A stretch of 64,000 nt of DNA, from positions 311,197,118 to 311,261,117 of the forward strand of contig NC_081408.1 of NCBI RefSeq assembly GCF_030272615.1, read 5' to 3'. Of the stretch, positions 24,063 to 35,509 are shown piece after piece (the first letter of the stretch is position 1; each line of letters begins with the position of its first letter). The DNA comes from Cryptomeria japonica (Eukaryota > Streptophyta > Pinopsida > Cupressales > Cupressaceae). Both the position numbers and the translations under genes were made by a program. Under the pieces are notes generated by a model, which saw nothing but the letters and a program-made list of their open reading frames with translations, was not told where the DNA came from and did not search any database.

Positions 24063-25160
24063 CTAATTTTTTGAGTGATTCAGTCTTACATACCTGGGTT
24101 TATTCATATGTTGTTGTTCTTCAGTCACTGTGGAATTCTCTAATGATGCTGGTGTGACTAGATCCACACTCTGTACCGGTACACTATGTATAGGTTCATT
24201 TATGATCATCTCAACTACTAGTTCAGAATTTACAAACCTTGAATTTCTTCTGAATTGTTCATCTATCTTCACATTAGCACTCTCAATGATTTTCAGCAAT
24301 CTTTTATTAAAACAACTACATGCCTTTCTTTTAGATGAATAACCAAGAAATTTTTTTTCATCACTTCTAGGATCAAATTTACCAATATAATCATCTCTCC
24401 TAATATAACATTTGCTTCCAAAAATTTTGAAGTATTTAAGAGTAGGAGTATTACCAAACCATAGTTCATAAGGGGTCTTACCGGTTTCCCTTTTGATGTG
24501 AACTTTGTTAAAAGTGTAAATTGTTGTATTCACTGCTTCTCTCCAATACACATGAGGTAGATTTTTTTCTAATATCATCCTTCTAGTTGCATCCAAAATA
24601 GTTTTGTTCTTCCTTTCCACAATTCATTTTGTTGAGGTGTCCGGGGTGCTGATAGTTGTCTTCTGATTCCATTCACTTCACAAAATGTACTAAACTCCTT
24701 AGATGTAAATTCACCTCCTTGATTAGATCTCAAACATTTGATATTCTTAACGGTTTCATTCTCTACCATTGCCTTGAATAGTTTGAATTTTCCAAAATCT
24801 TTTGATTTCTCCCTAAGAAAAGTAACCCAACACATTCTAGAATAATCATCAATGATTAGCATAAAGTATCTATCTCCCTGTAGACTTCTTGTTCTTGCTA
24901 GACCACACAATTCAGTATGGATTAAATCAAGAACATTATTGGATTTCTAAGAAATACTCTTAAAAGTTGTTCTAACTTGCTTTCCCATATGACATTCCTT
25001 ACATACCGGATTATGAGGTTTCACAATCTTAGGTAAATCCCTTACTGCCTTAGTTGAACTAATCTTTACAATGCAATCAAAATTTACATGACAAAGTCTC
25101 CTATGCCATAACCAACTTTCATCAATATGTGCAATCAAGCATTTCTTATCATTGTTGTTC
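24063..25160 (-). pseudogene. Element D integrase (interrupted by E upstream)
   Basis: It begins right at the E insertion with the pre-integrase zinc region (W-L-W-H-R-R-L-C-H ... C-K-E-C-H-M-G-K, 25130-24985). In the core the first Asp block reads H-T-E-L-C-G and the second R-S-N-Q-G-G-E-F, so both catalytic Asp residues are replaced. A frameshift near 24620 separates this from M-E-R-K-N-K-T-I-L and the C-terminal part (24620-24063). Confidence 0.82.
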
Positions 25161-25175
25161 AAATGTGTTGGGTGC

Positions 25176-25209
25176 ATATTTTGTCACTAGCATACCAATG
25201 ACAAAATAT
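25176..25209. repeat. Terminal hairpin of the E LTR
   Basis: atattttgtca (25176-25186) and tgacaaaatat (25199-25209) form a perfect 11-bp inverted repeat with a 12-base loop, ten bases from the LTR end. The other LTR has the same structure near 43000-43033 with one mismatch. Confidence 0.75.
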
Positions 25210-25574
25210 ATGATTCACTCACAGCTATATTGAGAAATTAATCTCTCCTCTCATCAAGAGGAGGTTCCCTTTGAGATCTCTTCTCTAATTAATAAGAAAT
25301 TTAAATCTATGGGTTATTGTTGGGCATATAACTCTCTTTTTTTAGAGTTAATGTATTCTCCCTTCACTTTGTTACAATTTCCCTATCACTTTGATACTTA
25401 AGGAAATTAACTAATTTATCCAACAAACTATATCAATATTTTATAAACAAGAAGCACAAAGTCTTTCTCGAATACAACACCAACTAAAATAATTATCACA
25501 ATGAAAAGGAATTCAACTTGTAGCTCAAAGTCTTCAAGTATAATTTCTTAATCCTAAAAACTACAAGCAATAGT

Positions 25575-28500
25575 GAAGTTTTAACACTTTGCATCTGACT
25601 TTGGATCACTTCAAAATCTGTCAACAACAAAACAGTTGAACTTAGGTGATGAGACCCTTCTGACTTCAGTCATGCTATCCACTCATCCACCACTCAGCCC
25701 TTGGCTCCTACCTATTCAATTTTATTCAGAGCTTCAACGTCTATTGAGGATCACATGGGCTCAACTTCCTAAGAGGATTGGGTAACTTTCAAAATTACAT
25801 TAGTCAATTGTTCACATTTATATTTTAATTCATTCTTCTCACCCCTCTCTTGGTCAATTCTTCATATCAAAGAGTTGAAAGTTGTTTGAGAATCCAGCTT
25901 AACACTTTCATGTGTCACCTACCCAAGCTCTACAGTTTGCATGATGTAATCCTTAGGTCGTATATCATCCTTATTCTTATCTTATGATGGCACCATGACT
26001 TCAGCATACTTCATTTTAGAGGTTGGGTCTACTAACACCCGGGAAATAGTCTTTGACTTCTTTGATCCCTTAGGCTTTGGAGGAACCAATTGCTCAAATT
26101 CAAATTCATCGGGCAAAATCACCTATTTCTTCCTCTTAAGTGCTACTACCTCCATCCAAGGTGGTAATTCAGGATTAGCCGATGGGGTAGTAGCTTCTTC
26201 TTGAGTGTCACTTGGTATTTTAGGAGCATGTTGGCTTTAAATGGTAGCAGTGACTGATATCAATGCTGAAGTATCTAGTGATATACCTACTGATGTAGCA
26301 ACAACTGCTGATGCTGACCCTTCTTCAGTTACGGCCATAGAGGAGAAAGTGGAAGGTGTAGTTGAAAAGCATTGAGTAGTAACCAGAGGTGGAATTTTTG
26401 TTATAACTATCATAGTAGAAATAACTTCAGTGCTTACTTGAGATGGAATCTCTGTTATGACCACTGTACAAGGTAAGGTCATCATTTGTTGTTTCACGAA
26501 TGCTTTCTCCATAGCTTCAAGTAACTCCAATATTGAAGATTCAATAGTGGTTGAAGGAATATCATCAAGGCTAGAAAATTTGGATAGTGCAAAGAATTGT
26601 TCAGCAGTCTCTGATTGAGTCATGCCCATACCAAGGTCCTCATCATCAAATTCCTCTTCCTCTTGATCAGAATCAGAATTGATGGATTGAATAATCATTT
26701 GTGAATGAGTTGGTGCATGTGAACTCGCTGGAACATTAACTTCACCAAGATGTGATGTTTCTTCAACTTGTGTTTCCTCTTGTTGAGGAATTTCACCTTC
26801 TTCCACCTCTTTCTCTTATCTAGTATCTCCAGTAATCTGTTGTTTTGGCTCCTTCATAACTGTCTCTTGTGCTATTGAGGATGATTCAGCTTTCTTGGAC
26901 CCTTTAATTGTGAACTTGATTTTGGGTCCTTTCCCCTTGGATTGCATTACAGGAGCCGAGGTTAATGCTTGTGAATCTGCTTTGGCCTTAGTTCTTATTT
27001 CAGGCATAACCATCTTACCAGCCAGGCCATCACTATTATCGTCATCTCCAAAACTAATAGGAAGTTGTTTCATCCTAAGATTCTTTTTAAGAAACCATGC
27101 ATTGGTGTTTGCCAAAATAGGAGAGATTCTTTAAGTGATAGATTTACTTTCCTTTTTTGACCATTACACTGGTGGGAGTGGGGAGTCGGCAATCCTCTTT
27201 TCATAATAGATAAGGTCTATTATGTCATTAGTTTGTTCCATGGTCATTGGGATCTTTGCTAAATCCAAATTTTCAATCTATTCCAGGGTAAGATGACTGA
27301 AATCCAACCTTCTTGGATCTTCTTCATTTTGACAGTTTGCCCATACATCTTCAAATCTATAGACATGGGTGTAACTCCTCTTGAGTTTGTTCTTCATACC
27401 ACGAAAATAAAAATTGTTTCATGCCTTGAATCTTCTCATGGTGTTCCATTGCATTACTTCCTCCATATTTTTTGCTTTGGGATTGGTTAGGACTGAGTAC
27501 CTACCAATTGATTTGGGGAACTTCAACCCAGTCTTATGTGCTTGTGATTTATTTTCATGCACATTAATTATTTTTTGACATAACTCCATAAGAATGATCT
27601 TGTCAGAAGGATACCTTGGTAGAATAAAGAGTTCACTACAGAAACATCTGATCCAAATGTAAGTGAATGTTGGGAACTGAAGAAAAATACATCCAAAATG
27701 AGACACCGTGTTATATGCAGCCTTTGATAATATTTTCTTCTATAGGATCTTATCAAACATGCACTTCCACACAACAAAGAAGGCATCATTAACTCTTTTA
27801 AAGTGGCTACCTTTATTCTTGATCGTAAGTTGATCATAGTATTCCCTGATAGGAACTAATATCCTATCACCTTTAGTGGACAAACCTGGATATTGTCTCA
27901 TTGAAGTGGTTGCATAAACCAGGTAGGAAGTCATATTAAATTTCAATGTTACTTTGACTTCTTTCAACTATGTACAAAGTGCATCACTGATCTACTCACC
28001 CCAATCAATCCTAGCAGCCCCTTTTTTAATTATATTCATGTAGTAACACATCTAGCTTTGAAACTAGTGAGAGTCCTTTAAACCCTTCACTCTTGATAAC
28101 ATGGTGACCATGTCATTGTACTCCTCATTGAAGTTACTTCTGTGAAAAAACTTGGGCCATCGCGAGGTGGTGGAATTTTTGGCAGCATAGAGGTACACAA
28201 TATTGATCACTTTCTTGCATTTGGTCTCATTTTTCTCATAGTACTCTTGAGCACTTTCTTGAGAAATGTCAGCTACTTCTTCAACTAGAGAACCTTTGAA
28301 AACACTATTGAAGAAAACACTATCGAGTGCCATGATGACATTTTGATCAACATCCCTAACATGTTTTGTATTTGGATCGAAGTGATCCACTATTGCAAGT
28401 ACAAATTCCAGATCATGAGCTGCAATTGGGCACAATGCATATTTATGCAACTCTGATTTGATCAGTTTTGTTAGGTGAGCAGGAGTTTTCTCAACTCAGT

Positions 28501-28615
28501 CAATAAACTCCTGCATATTGATATGTCCAATTTTTGTATCTTTTATCTCCTTGATGTTTGAGTCTACCAAACTTTCTGGGTACAAATTCAAGTATTTATC
28601 ATACTTGTACTTCAT
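25575..28615 (-). pseudogene. LTR-resident long coding frame of E, 3' LTR copy
   Basis: Starting from ATG at 28615, one frame stays in phase across 28450, 27967, 27706, 27115 and 26806 to about 25985, broken only by about a dozen stops. It is therefore a single former gene, not random ORFs. Residues 1-430 look globular; a segment near residues 200-245 has A-A-R-I-D-W-G-E and, 40 residues on, M-R-Q-Y-P-G-L. The middle is acidic and rich in S/T/P/E (D-S-D-Q-E-E-E-E-F-D-D-E near 26680), then a basic patch (K-R-K-K-Q-V). I recognise no gag, pol or env domain. The C-terminal part is removed by the LTR deletion at about 25573. Confidence 0.7.
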
Positions 28616-28869
28616 CTTTTTTGTTGATGTTTTACCCAGAGAAGATTCCAACTAGCTTGAGGAAGGCTCTGATTTATCATGAGAGGGCTTTTAAATTTAC
28701 AAATACTGCATTCAACACTAAGGACTAGCTTCTTTGATAGTTATCATCATCAATAAAATTAATTTTTATCAATCGGATCAAAAAATCAGACTCAGAAAAG
28801 GCTTGGAAGTAAAACTGTCAAAAATAGAAGGTCAGGGAAAAAAGTTTGATTTGCACATTAAGAGTCAAA

Positions 28870-29880
28870 ATTTGCACATTAGAATTTAAAGTCCTATGTG
28901 CAAGGATAAAACATCTTTACTTGCATATTGGACTTTAAAGTTTGATTAACAAATAGGGGAAAGTCATCGGCACATCAGACTTTAAAGTCCTATGTGCAAG
29001 TTTAGCACATCAAAAGTTCGATGTGCAAGTATAGAACATTTATGAAAGACCAGCACATCGGACTTTAAAGTCTAATGTGCTAGTTGGCGAAAAAGAAACT
29101 GATTGACATGTTGGGTTTTAAAACCCGACATGTCAACCGAAAAATCTCTCCCCTCACATATCAGATTTTAAAGTCTGATATGCGAGGTTCACCCTCCTGC
29201 ATATCAAACTTTAAAATCCGATATGCGAGGGATATCCATTGATCAGCCTGCATACCGAGCTTTAAAACCTAGTGTGCGGGCTAGGAGAAAGAAATGATTA
29301 AAAGGGAAATCGGATTTTAAAGTCCGATTACCCTCTGAAGACAATGACCAAGAAAAACCAAAAGCAAAGGCGGAAAGGAAAGGGAAAACATGGAGGACAA
29401 GCAAAAACCCAAAATAAAACCAAAAAACCTACCTCAATCCACAATGGCAAGAGAAAAATATGATGGAGACTTGATAAATCTACAAGGCCGACAAGTGGGA
29501 ATCAAGGAGGGAAAAGGAGGCACATGCAGAGGGGAAAATGCAAATCAAAATGAAGAAATAAACCCCAAAACTTAATAAATAAACCCCAAATTAGCAATTA
29601 ATGTGATATTAATTACCAATCACGTAGTGCATGTTGGACTTTAAAGTCTGACATGCAGGAATAAACCCTTTCAAGTCAGACTTTAAAGTCCAATATGCAA
29701 CTTTTAACTGGAAAACCTGCAGACCAGACTTTTAAAGTCTGAACTGCAAGGGAAGGATTACCTGCAGGTCAGACTTTAAAGTCTGATATGTGGGAAAAAA
29801 AACCCAACCTTTGCGCATTGAGTTTTAAAGTCCGATGTGTAATTACCTTACGAAAAGAAAGTCTTACCTGCAGGTAAAAC
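28870..29880. repeat. Array of 16 dyad-symmetric units, 3' LTR copy of E
   Basis: Units of about 25-36 bp centre on actttaaagt or a close variant. Centres lie near 28887, 28936, 28985, 29016, 29066, 29120, 29170, 29213, 29263, 29320, 29644, 29685, 29733, 29777, 29826 and a worn one near 29870. The arms differ between units but pair within a unit, for example ttgacatgttggg with cccgacatgtcaa at 29103-29136. Spacing is 30-55 bp, with one gap (29333-29620) filled by A-rich DNA. On the element's own strand the array is in U3, upstream of the LTR frame. Confidence 0.88.
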
Positions 29881-30040
29881 TACAAATCTTTAAAACTTAG
29901 AAAACAATAAAACGAAAAGCGAAAAGCTAAATGAGCTAACTGACAAAGTTGATCAAGCTCTCTCGAAGGTCGTAAGGTATGAAACGGACTAGTTTTGTAG
30001 GGTTGCCTCACAATTTTGGCCATGTTGAAATCAAGGATAA

Positions 30041-30361
30041 TAGTTGGCTCTGACTAGGGAACAAGCTACACCACTTGAAGCTTGTAGAATCCTGAACTTT
30101 GAGTTCCTGTATCCATTGGGCTATAGAGTCAAGCAACGAAAAGACTAAAAAAATGAAAAGACTATAAAATTTTTACAATAAGTACAACTCACTTTACATT
30201 GCTCTTTATTGAGTAAAGAGCTTCAAATTTTCTCCACTATAAGGTAGTGAGAATAGGGTACCATCTATATATGCAAGTAAATAGCTATGCTCACCACATA
30301 TTTCATGATAAGTGAAGGGACCTCTCCATAAAGAGTCGAACTTTCCATGCAAACCCTTTGG
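30041..30361 (-). other. Element E 3' untranslated segment
   Basis: This stretch lies between the integrase stop and the 3' LTR. No clean polypurine tract is visible at 30041-30060 on the minus strand, unlike the copia elements here. I see no other feature. Confidence 0.5.
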
Positions 30362-31373
30362 TTACCTCCTCTTGTCCCATAACAAGACTTGATCACCAAC
30401 TGAGAACTCACAGGAAGTTGTTTTCTTATCAAATAATGCCTTCACTTGGCTTTGGTGTGCGACAATCCTATCTACCACTTCTGCTCTTGTTTCTTCTAGC
30501 TGAGACAAAAACATAATCTGCTTATCCAATGAATCTTGATAGGTTTCATCTTCAATGGCCTTGGAGAGATTCAATACCGGAAGTTCCACAGTGATTGGAA
30601 TCTTGGCATTCAACCCATACAAAAATTGAAAAGGTGACATACTGATTTCTCTTTTTGGATTTATATGATCCGCCCATAGCACATGATAAAGAGCTTTATG
30701 CCAAGTCTGTTGTCTCTCATCAACAAGCTTCCTCATAATAGTAACCAAATTCTTGTTGCTTGACTCAGCATGACCATTTCCTTATGGATAATAGTTAGAT
30801 GAGTGTGAAAGAGTAATACCATGATCAAATAAAAAGTCAATTATCATAAGATGAAAAACATGAAACATTATTGGCTACTATCTTATGAGGAACACCAAGC
30901 CTTGAAATGATGTTTTCCTTCAAAAATTGACAAACCACCATCAAGGTAGATTTCTTGGTTGGGATTTCCTCCACCCACTTGGTGAAGTAATCTATCACTA
31001 TGAGAATGTATATGTGGCCTACACTAGATGTTGGATTGACAGGTCCAATGAAATCTAATCCCCACTATTGAAAGGGCTCTTTAATTACAACTGGTTTAAG
31101 AGGAAGTGCAGCTAGTTTAGGCTTACCCATAAATTGCTGACATTGCTCGCATTTGCGAAGCCGACTATATGTGTCCTTAAACAATGTCGGCCAATAGTAT
31201 CTAGCATGCAAGATTTTGTGTGCAGTAATAGGGGCAAAAAAATGTCCACCACAAGCAAGATCATAAAAGGCTTGAAGTAATCTTACTTGTTGTTGTTTGT
31301 CCACGTAGTGCAAGAAATTTCTGTCTAGACCTTTCTTATACAAACCATTGTCCCATAGGACAAAATTTACCAC
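30362..31373 (-). pseudogene. Element E integrase (broken)
   Basis: The zinc-binding part (C-G-G-H-F-F-A-P-I-T-A-H-K then C-E-Q-C) lies at about 31255-31140. The core has W-G-L-D-F-I-G-P-V near 31060 after a stop. The second block reads I-V-A-N-N where I-V-A-D-N is expected, so Asp became Asn. Stops and frame changes fill 30750-30900. The C-terminal part (30748-30362) is open and ends V-G-D-Q-V-L-L-W-D-K-R-R. Confidence 0.82.
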
Positions 31374-31394
31374 TTTAAACTTTAGGGTTCACCT

Positions 31395-32026
31395 TTAATT
31401 ATGTGACAGGTGTGTAGGATAGTCTCCATATGTTAAAAGATATGCCAAGTCAGAATACCATTCATCACTGGTGTCGACAAATAGAACCTTGGGAAGATCT
31501 TGATTCATACCTTCATTTTCTAGCACCACTTCATCAATTAATTTTTTGTTAGCTATCAACTGACATAGACCTTTTCCACGAACCAACTTAGTGGGCTTGA
31601 TTTCCATATCATATTTCTGAATCTTGGCAACCCAATTTCCCCTTTTAGTTCCAAACTCTTGTTGTATCAAAACTAACTTGACAACAACATTAGGAACAAG
31701 AGAGATGACATGTGAATTCAAAATATAAAACCTGAAATGTTTCACTACTTTCACCATGGAAAATCATGCTTCTCCATTTCTGAGTATTTCAACTCATGAG
31801 CCTTTAGCAAATAACTCATGAATGCAATAGGTGATTCTATGCCTTCATGATTTTTCTGCATTAGAGTGGCCAAGCAGGTATGATCTGATGCATAGCTATA
31901 CATGATAAACTCTTTTTTATAATCAAGGCATACCAAGACTGGGGCATTCACCATGGCCTCCTTGATTTGATGGAAAACTTTCTTTCCTTCTAGAGTCCAC
32001 TTGAAAAGAGAATTCCCTTTCATCAT
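31395..32026 (-). pseudogene. Element E RT thumb and RNase H (broken)
   Basis: The thumb segment (F-K-W-T, near 32010) leads into RNase H with M-Y-S-Y-A-S-D-H-T-C, S-P-I-A-F-M-S and L-K-Y-S-E-M-E-K. A frameshift near 31757 is followed by the rest (G-N-W-V-A-K-I-Q-K-Y-D and V-R-G-K-G-L-C-Q-L). This is the normal gypsy RNase H, separate from the second RNase H upstream of RT. Confidence 0.78.
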
Positions 32027-32071
32027 GTTAACTATATGATGAGTTTGTTCAGCAAAGTCTAGAATAAATCT

Positions 32072-32816
32072 TCACAAGAAATTTACTTTGTCGAAGAAAG
32101 AATGAACAACAGTTTTACTTGTTGGCATGGAAAGATCACGAATAGCTTTCACTCTTTCTGCATCCATTTTAATACCTTCTTTTGAAACAATATGCCCAAG
32201 TAACTTACCCTCGGTAACCCCAAAATTAGATTTCTTGGGATTGAGGGAAATTCCATGCTGATCACACTTACTCAAAACTTGTTGCAAGTGATAGAAATGA
32301 TCTTGATGTTTCTTAGAATAAATATTCAAATCATCCAAATAGACTACAATGAATTTCCCAAGGAAACTTTGGAAGGCCAAGTCCATTGCATGTTGGAAAG
32401 TTGCTCCTACGTTTATCAACCCAAAAGGCATTTTGTGATATGCAAAAGTGCCCAAAGGTGTGGTAAATGCAGTTTTATGTTGATCTTTTTCAAGAACCTC
32501 CACTTGATTGTAGCCCAAAACCCCAACCAACATGAACATCATCTCTGATCTAGTAACAACTTGTAGGACATGATCCATGACAAGTAAAGGGTAATTATCT
32601 TTTAAGGATGCCTGATTCAAATTCTGGAAATCAACATATCTGGATCTCACCATTCTTCTTACGTACAGGTACAATATTGGCTATCCAAGAAGAATAATGG
32701 ATGGGAAAGATGATCCTTTCTTTCAACATCTTTTGAAGTTCAGCAAAGATAGTATCAGAGATCTTTGGGTTGTATTGCCTTTGCTTCTGATGGAAAGGCG
32801 TAATACTTGGTTTCAA
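32072..32816 (-). pseudogene. Element E reverse transcriptase (broken)
   Basis: The first RT block (32816-32631) includes V-P-V-R-K-K-N-G-E-I-Q. The next frame has D-F-Q-N-L-N-Q-A, the active-site box V-V-Y-L-D-D-L and L-G-H-I-V-S. Motif A reads M-L-V-G-V-L-G-Y-N-Q where L-D-G-F-S-G-Y-N-Q is usual, so its catalytic Asp is missing. The two blocks are joined by a frameshift near 32640. Confidence 0.85.
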
Positions 32817-33188
32817 TGGAATGTCATGGCGGAGCTCTTTGGAACGAAAAGACTTTAGATCTTCATAGGATTAGGCCAAGTTGTCAACATATTGCTACAA
32901 TAATGCAACAAATTTCTGCCTTTCTTCTTGTGTACAACACTTTCCAATGTTGATCATTTTTGGATTGCCTTCAGTCTCGATATTTAATTGTTCATATTCC
33001 ATTGATCCTGCAGCTGATCTTTGTTGCTTTCTAACATAACGATCATGTTTGTCAAAAATCTTTTCTAGAGAAACTAGATCCTTGGGGATCGTGTTCCCTT
33101 TTAATTTTTCTGCATCAATACTTTCAATTGCATCCTTTGAAGAGTAGTGACTACCTTCAAAGTATAGATCATCAAAATTGTCAGCCGT
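32817..33188 (-). other. Element E linker between extra RNase H and RT
   Basis: Continuous with pol on the minus strand but broken by stops; it gives short recognisable pol-like pieces only (for example K-P-S-I-T-P-F at its RT end). No separate domain is identified. Confidence 0.4.
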
Positions 33189-33657
33189 CTACAAAAAATT
33201 AATTACATGATGATCTTCATCAAACACTTTCCAATTATCAGAGTTGTCAGGAACACTTGGTCGAAAGACCAATTCAACAATGTATGTTGATCCCAAAAAA
33301 TCTTTGTGAGGAACCAAAGAGGTTGTTGATACTGCTAATGAGTTTGCCCTATCATTAAATTCATGGGAAACCAAAGATATATCAAAAGCATCAAATTCCT
33401 CTATTAGATCCCATACAAGGTTGTGATAGTGTCGTAGCCTTTATCAACTTGGCATCTCCTTAAGCATGTAAATTTATAATCCCCTTCTTTTGGGAAACAT
33501 TCATCCCCAAAAGAAGAGATTCATACTCGATAGTGTTATTTGTGTTACCAAACTGCAATTTGAAGGAGAAAGGGAAAAAATTTCCATTAGGAGAAACTAA
33601 CACAACACCGGCTCCTAATCCAGTAGAAGAACAACTGCCATCAAATTCTAGCATCCA
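33189..33657 (-). pseudogene. Element E additional RNase H domain (archaeal-type-like)
   Basis: In the same open frame as the protease, the sequence W-M-L-E-F-D-G-S-C-S-S then N-N-T-I-E-Y-E-S-L gives the first Asp and the Glu of RNase H. Past a TAA at about 33457, G-D-A-K-L-I supplies the next Asp. H-E-F-N-D-R-A-N-S-L-A near 33370 has Asn where the last Asp is expected. This pattern matches the additional RNase H known from Tat-lineage gypsy elements. It is placed before RT here. Confidence 0.75.
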
Positions 33658-34272
33658 AACATCATCTGGACTACCAATGCTGATGATATCAAAATCAAGA
33701 ATTTCTTGTTGTGAAGTGGGAGATCTTTCTGATCCCATAACACTACTTTCACAACCAAATGGAACATCATTGAGTAGAATGGCATCTTTACTCTTAGGAG
33801 CCACCTCTAAACAATCATCAGCATGCATGAAATAATTACCCATACCTAACGATTCGACAAGAATTTGTGCCTGCTGATCATCAAACTTGACAATGGTGTA
33901 TTTTGATTCTTTTTCTAGAAGCAACTTTTGGATAACTCCTTTAACGGGAATACGAGCCTCAGTGATATCCATGTTTAACTCACCCTGAACATCTCTGCAG
34001 AAATTTCTTCCCAACAATAGACCATAGGAAGCCGACACATCGGCTACCAGTACTATCATCTTAATCTTATTTTCTAGGAATGAAGCAAAAGCAAACTGCG
34101 CGTCCTTGATCTGACCTATCAAGGGGACTTGCTTATTATCCATAGAGAAACATCTTCCAAATGTTTTCATCAAAGTTAAGCCAAGGGCATTGGCAACTTT
34201 TGATGGCATAACATTATCAAATGCCCCTAAATTGATTACACAGTTACTAATATTATAACCATTTATCAACAA
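33658..34272 (-). pseudogene. Element E protease
   Basis: An open frame from 34272 has C-V-I-N-L-G-A-F-D-N-V-M-P at residues 11-23. In Tat-type proteases the second of these positions is V-I-D-x-G-A, so the catalytic Asp is Asn in this copy. Y-G-L-L-L-G-R-N-F near residue 83 is the conserved C-terminal flap-to-helix block. The frame runs without a stop into the extra RNase H. Confidence 0.8.
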
Positions 34273-34318
34273 AGATATAGAATGGTTATGTCTTCTCTAC
34301 AGGAGAAGGGGAAGTTAC

Positions 34319-34638
34319 TTAATTATTTTGAAGTAATTTAGACTTAGGAAGATTACTAGGGGTAGTATCTTTTTCTTTAACAAAATTGACCAAATGGTCA
34401 AATTGATCTCGATTAGATCTTAAAAATTCAACCTCAGACATTTGTATTTTGGTTTTCTTAGCATGGTCTAAAATATTAAATGACTGAAAGGAAGTCATCA
34501 AAGATTGATTTGGGTTCTCATTTTGAGAACTTAAAATATTAGGTACACTAGTCTTCGATGTAGGTCCAGAAGAATTGACAGGTGCAAAAAAATTGACAGC
34601 AGTCAAAGAATCACTTACACTTTTATCCTTCACAACAT
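34319..34638 (-). pseudogene. Element E gag-protease linker, downstream of F
   Basis: A Ser/Asn-rich open stretch ends with K-L-L-Q-N-N before a stop at 34319. It adjoins the left CCATT duplication of F, so it continues the gag that resumes at 41411. I see no zinc knuckle in it. Confidence 0.6.
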
Positions 34639-34643
34639 CCATT

Positions 34644-35438
34644 TGCTGGCAAATGCACACTCTAATGAGAAATTGTAGGTGATTGAAGGTATTGTCATTG
34701 ATGGCAACCTTACAATCATGTGATACTAGCAGGCAGAGACAGGCACCAGCACCAACAGACTCTACATCGGCATACAAAACACTGACACCGAAAAGGAAGA
34801 ATGCCGACACCCTGGCCGACAACAATTTTGTATAAATGTATTTTGTAATTAATTGTAAAATCTTTTGTAAACCAACATGGTGGGTTGTAATATGACTCAT
34901 ATATGTATGAGATCATTGTATATCATTTAGGATATGATATGATGTGAAATATGAATAGAAGGTAGCAGACCTAATATACGAATTAGTGGTTAAGGGTTTA
35001 TGTATGTAGCAGAGCTCAAACCGGTACTAAATTTGGCATAGCAGATGCTAATCTAAAGTAGTACAAGACATTGGATTAGTATAATCCATTCTTGTAAGTC
35101 AGTGTGACTTCCTTTGTAACTAAGCAGTGAGCTCTAGGCACTTGGCCTTCCTGCATGTGTAAGCCCCTATTGTAGTAGTAATATTCTCTTATTGGCCAGT
35201 AAGTGAATATTGTGGGTCACAAATCCCATCAAGGTTTTTCCCACATCGGGTTTCTTCATTAAAATATTGTGTTATGGTGTGGTTTTCATGTTGTGGCTGT
35301 TATTATTATTTGTTGCATTATTTTTGGTTTATCGATACACAGTTTTAATATGCTTTTCATTTTATAAGTTAAGAAAATATTATTACTGGTCAGATACTGA
35401 TTCATGGCCCCCTCTCAGTATCTTTGGGAATCCTAACA
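34644..35438 (+). repeat. Element F 5' LTR (795 bp)
   Basis: It starts tgctggcaaatgcac (partner tgttggcaaatgcac) and ends ...gaatcctaaca. It has the copia box ggtttttcccacatcgggtttcttcatt near 35233-35262 and a pyrimidine run before the end. The pair is clearly diverged: within the first 130 bases I count roughly 18 differences, mostly transitions. Confidence 0.92.
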
Positions 35439-35452
35439 ATTGGTATCAGAGC
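35439..35452 (+). other. Element F primer-binding site (tRNA-iMet)
   Basis: attggtatcagagc immediately follows the LTR. Confidence 0.9.
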
Positions 35453-35509
35453 CTAGTCCTCTATTTTCAAAAGCCTAACAGCTTGAGGAAGATCTTATCA
35501 TCAATAGAG

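Larger units (their letters stand above)
25166..30040 (-). repeat. Element E 3' LTR (4,875 bp)
   Basis: This matches 42990-48961 throughout except for a deletion of about 1,070 bp at about 25573, which corresponds to 43391-44460. On the minus strand it runs from the palindrome array (U3 side, 30040-28870), through a long coding frame (28615-25575), to its end ...tatgcacccaaca at 25166. Confidence 0.9.

Noticed and set aside
29390-29575. Lys-rich 61-codon plus-strand frame in the gap of the palindrome array
   Set aside because: A-rich LTR sequence, interrupted in the other LTR copy (48290-48470), and opposite to the element's coding strand.
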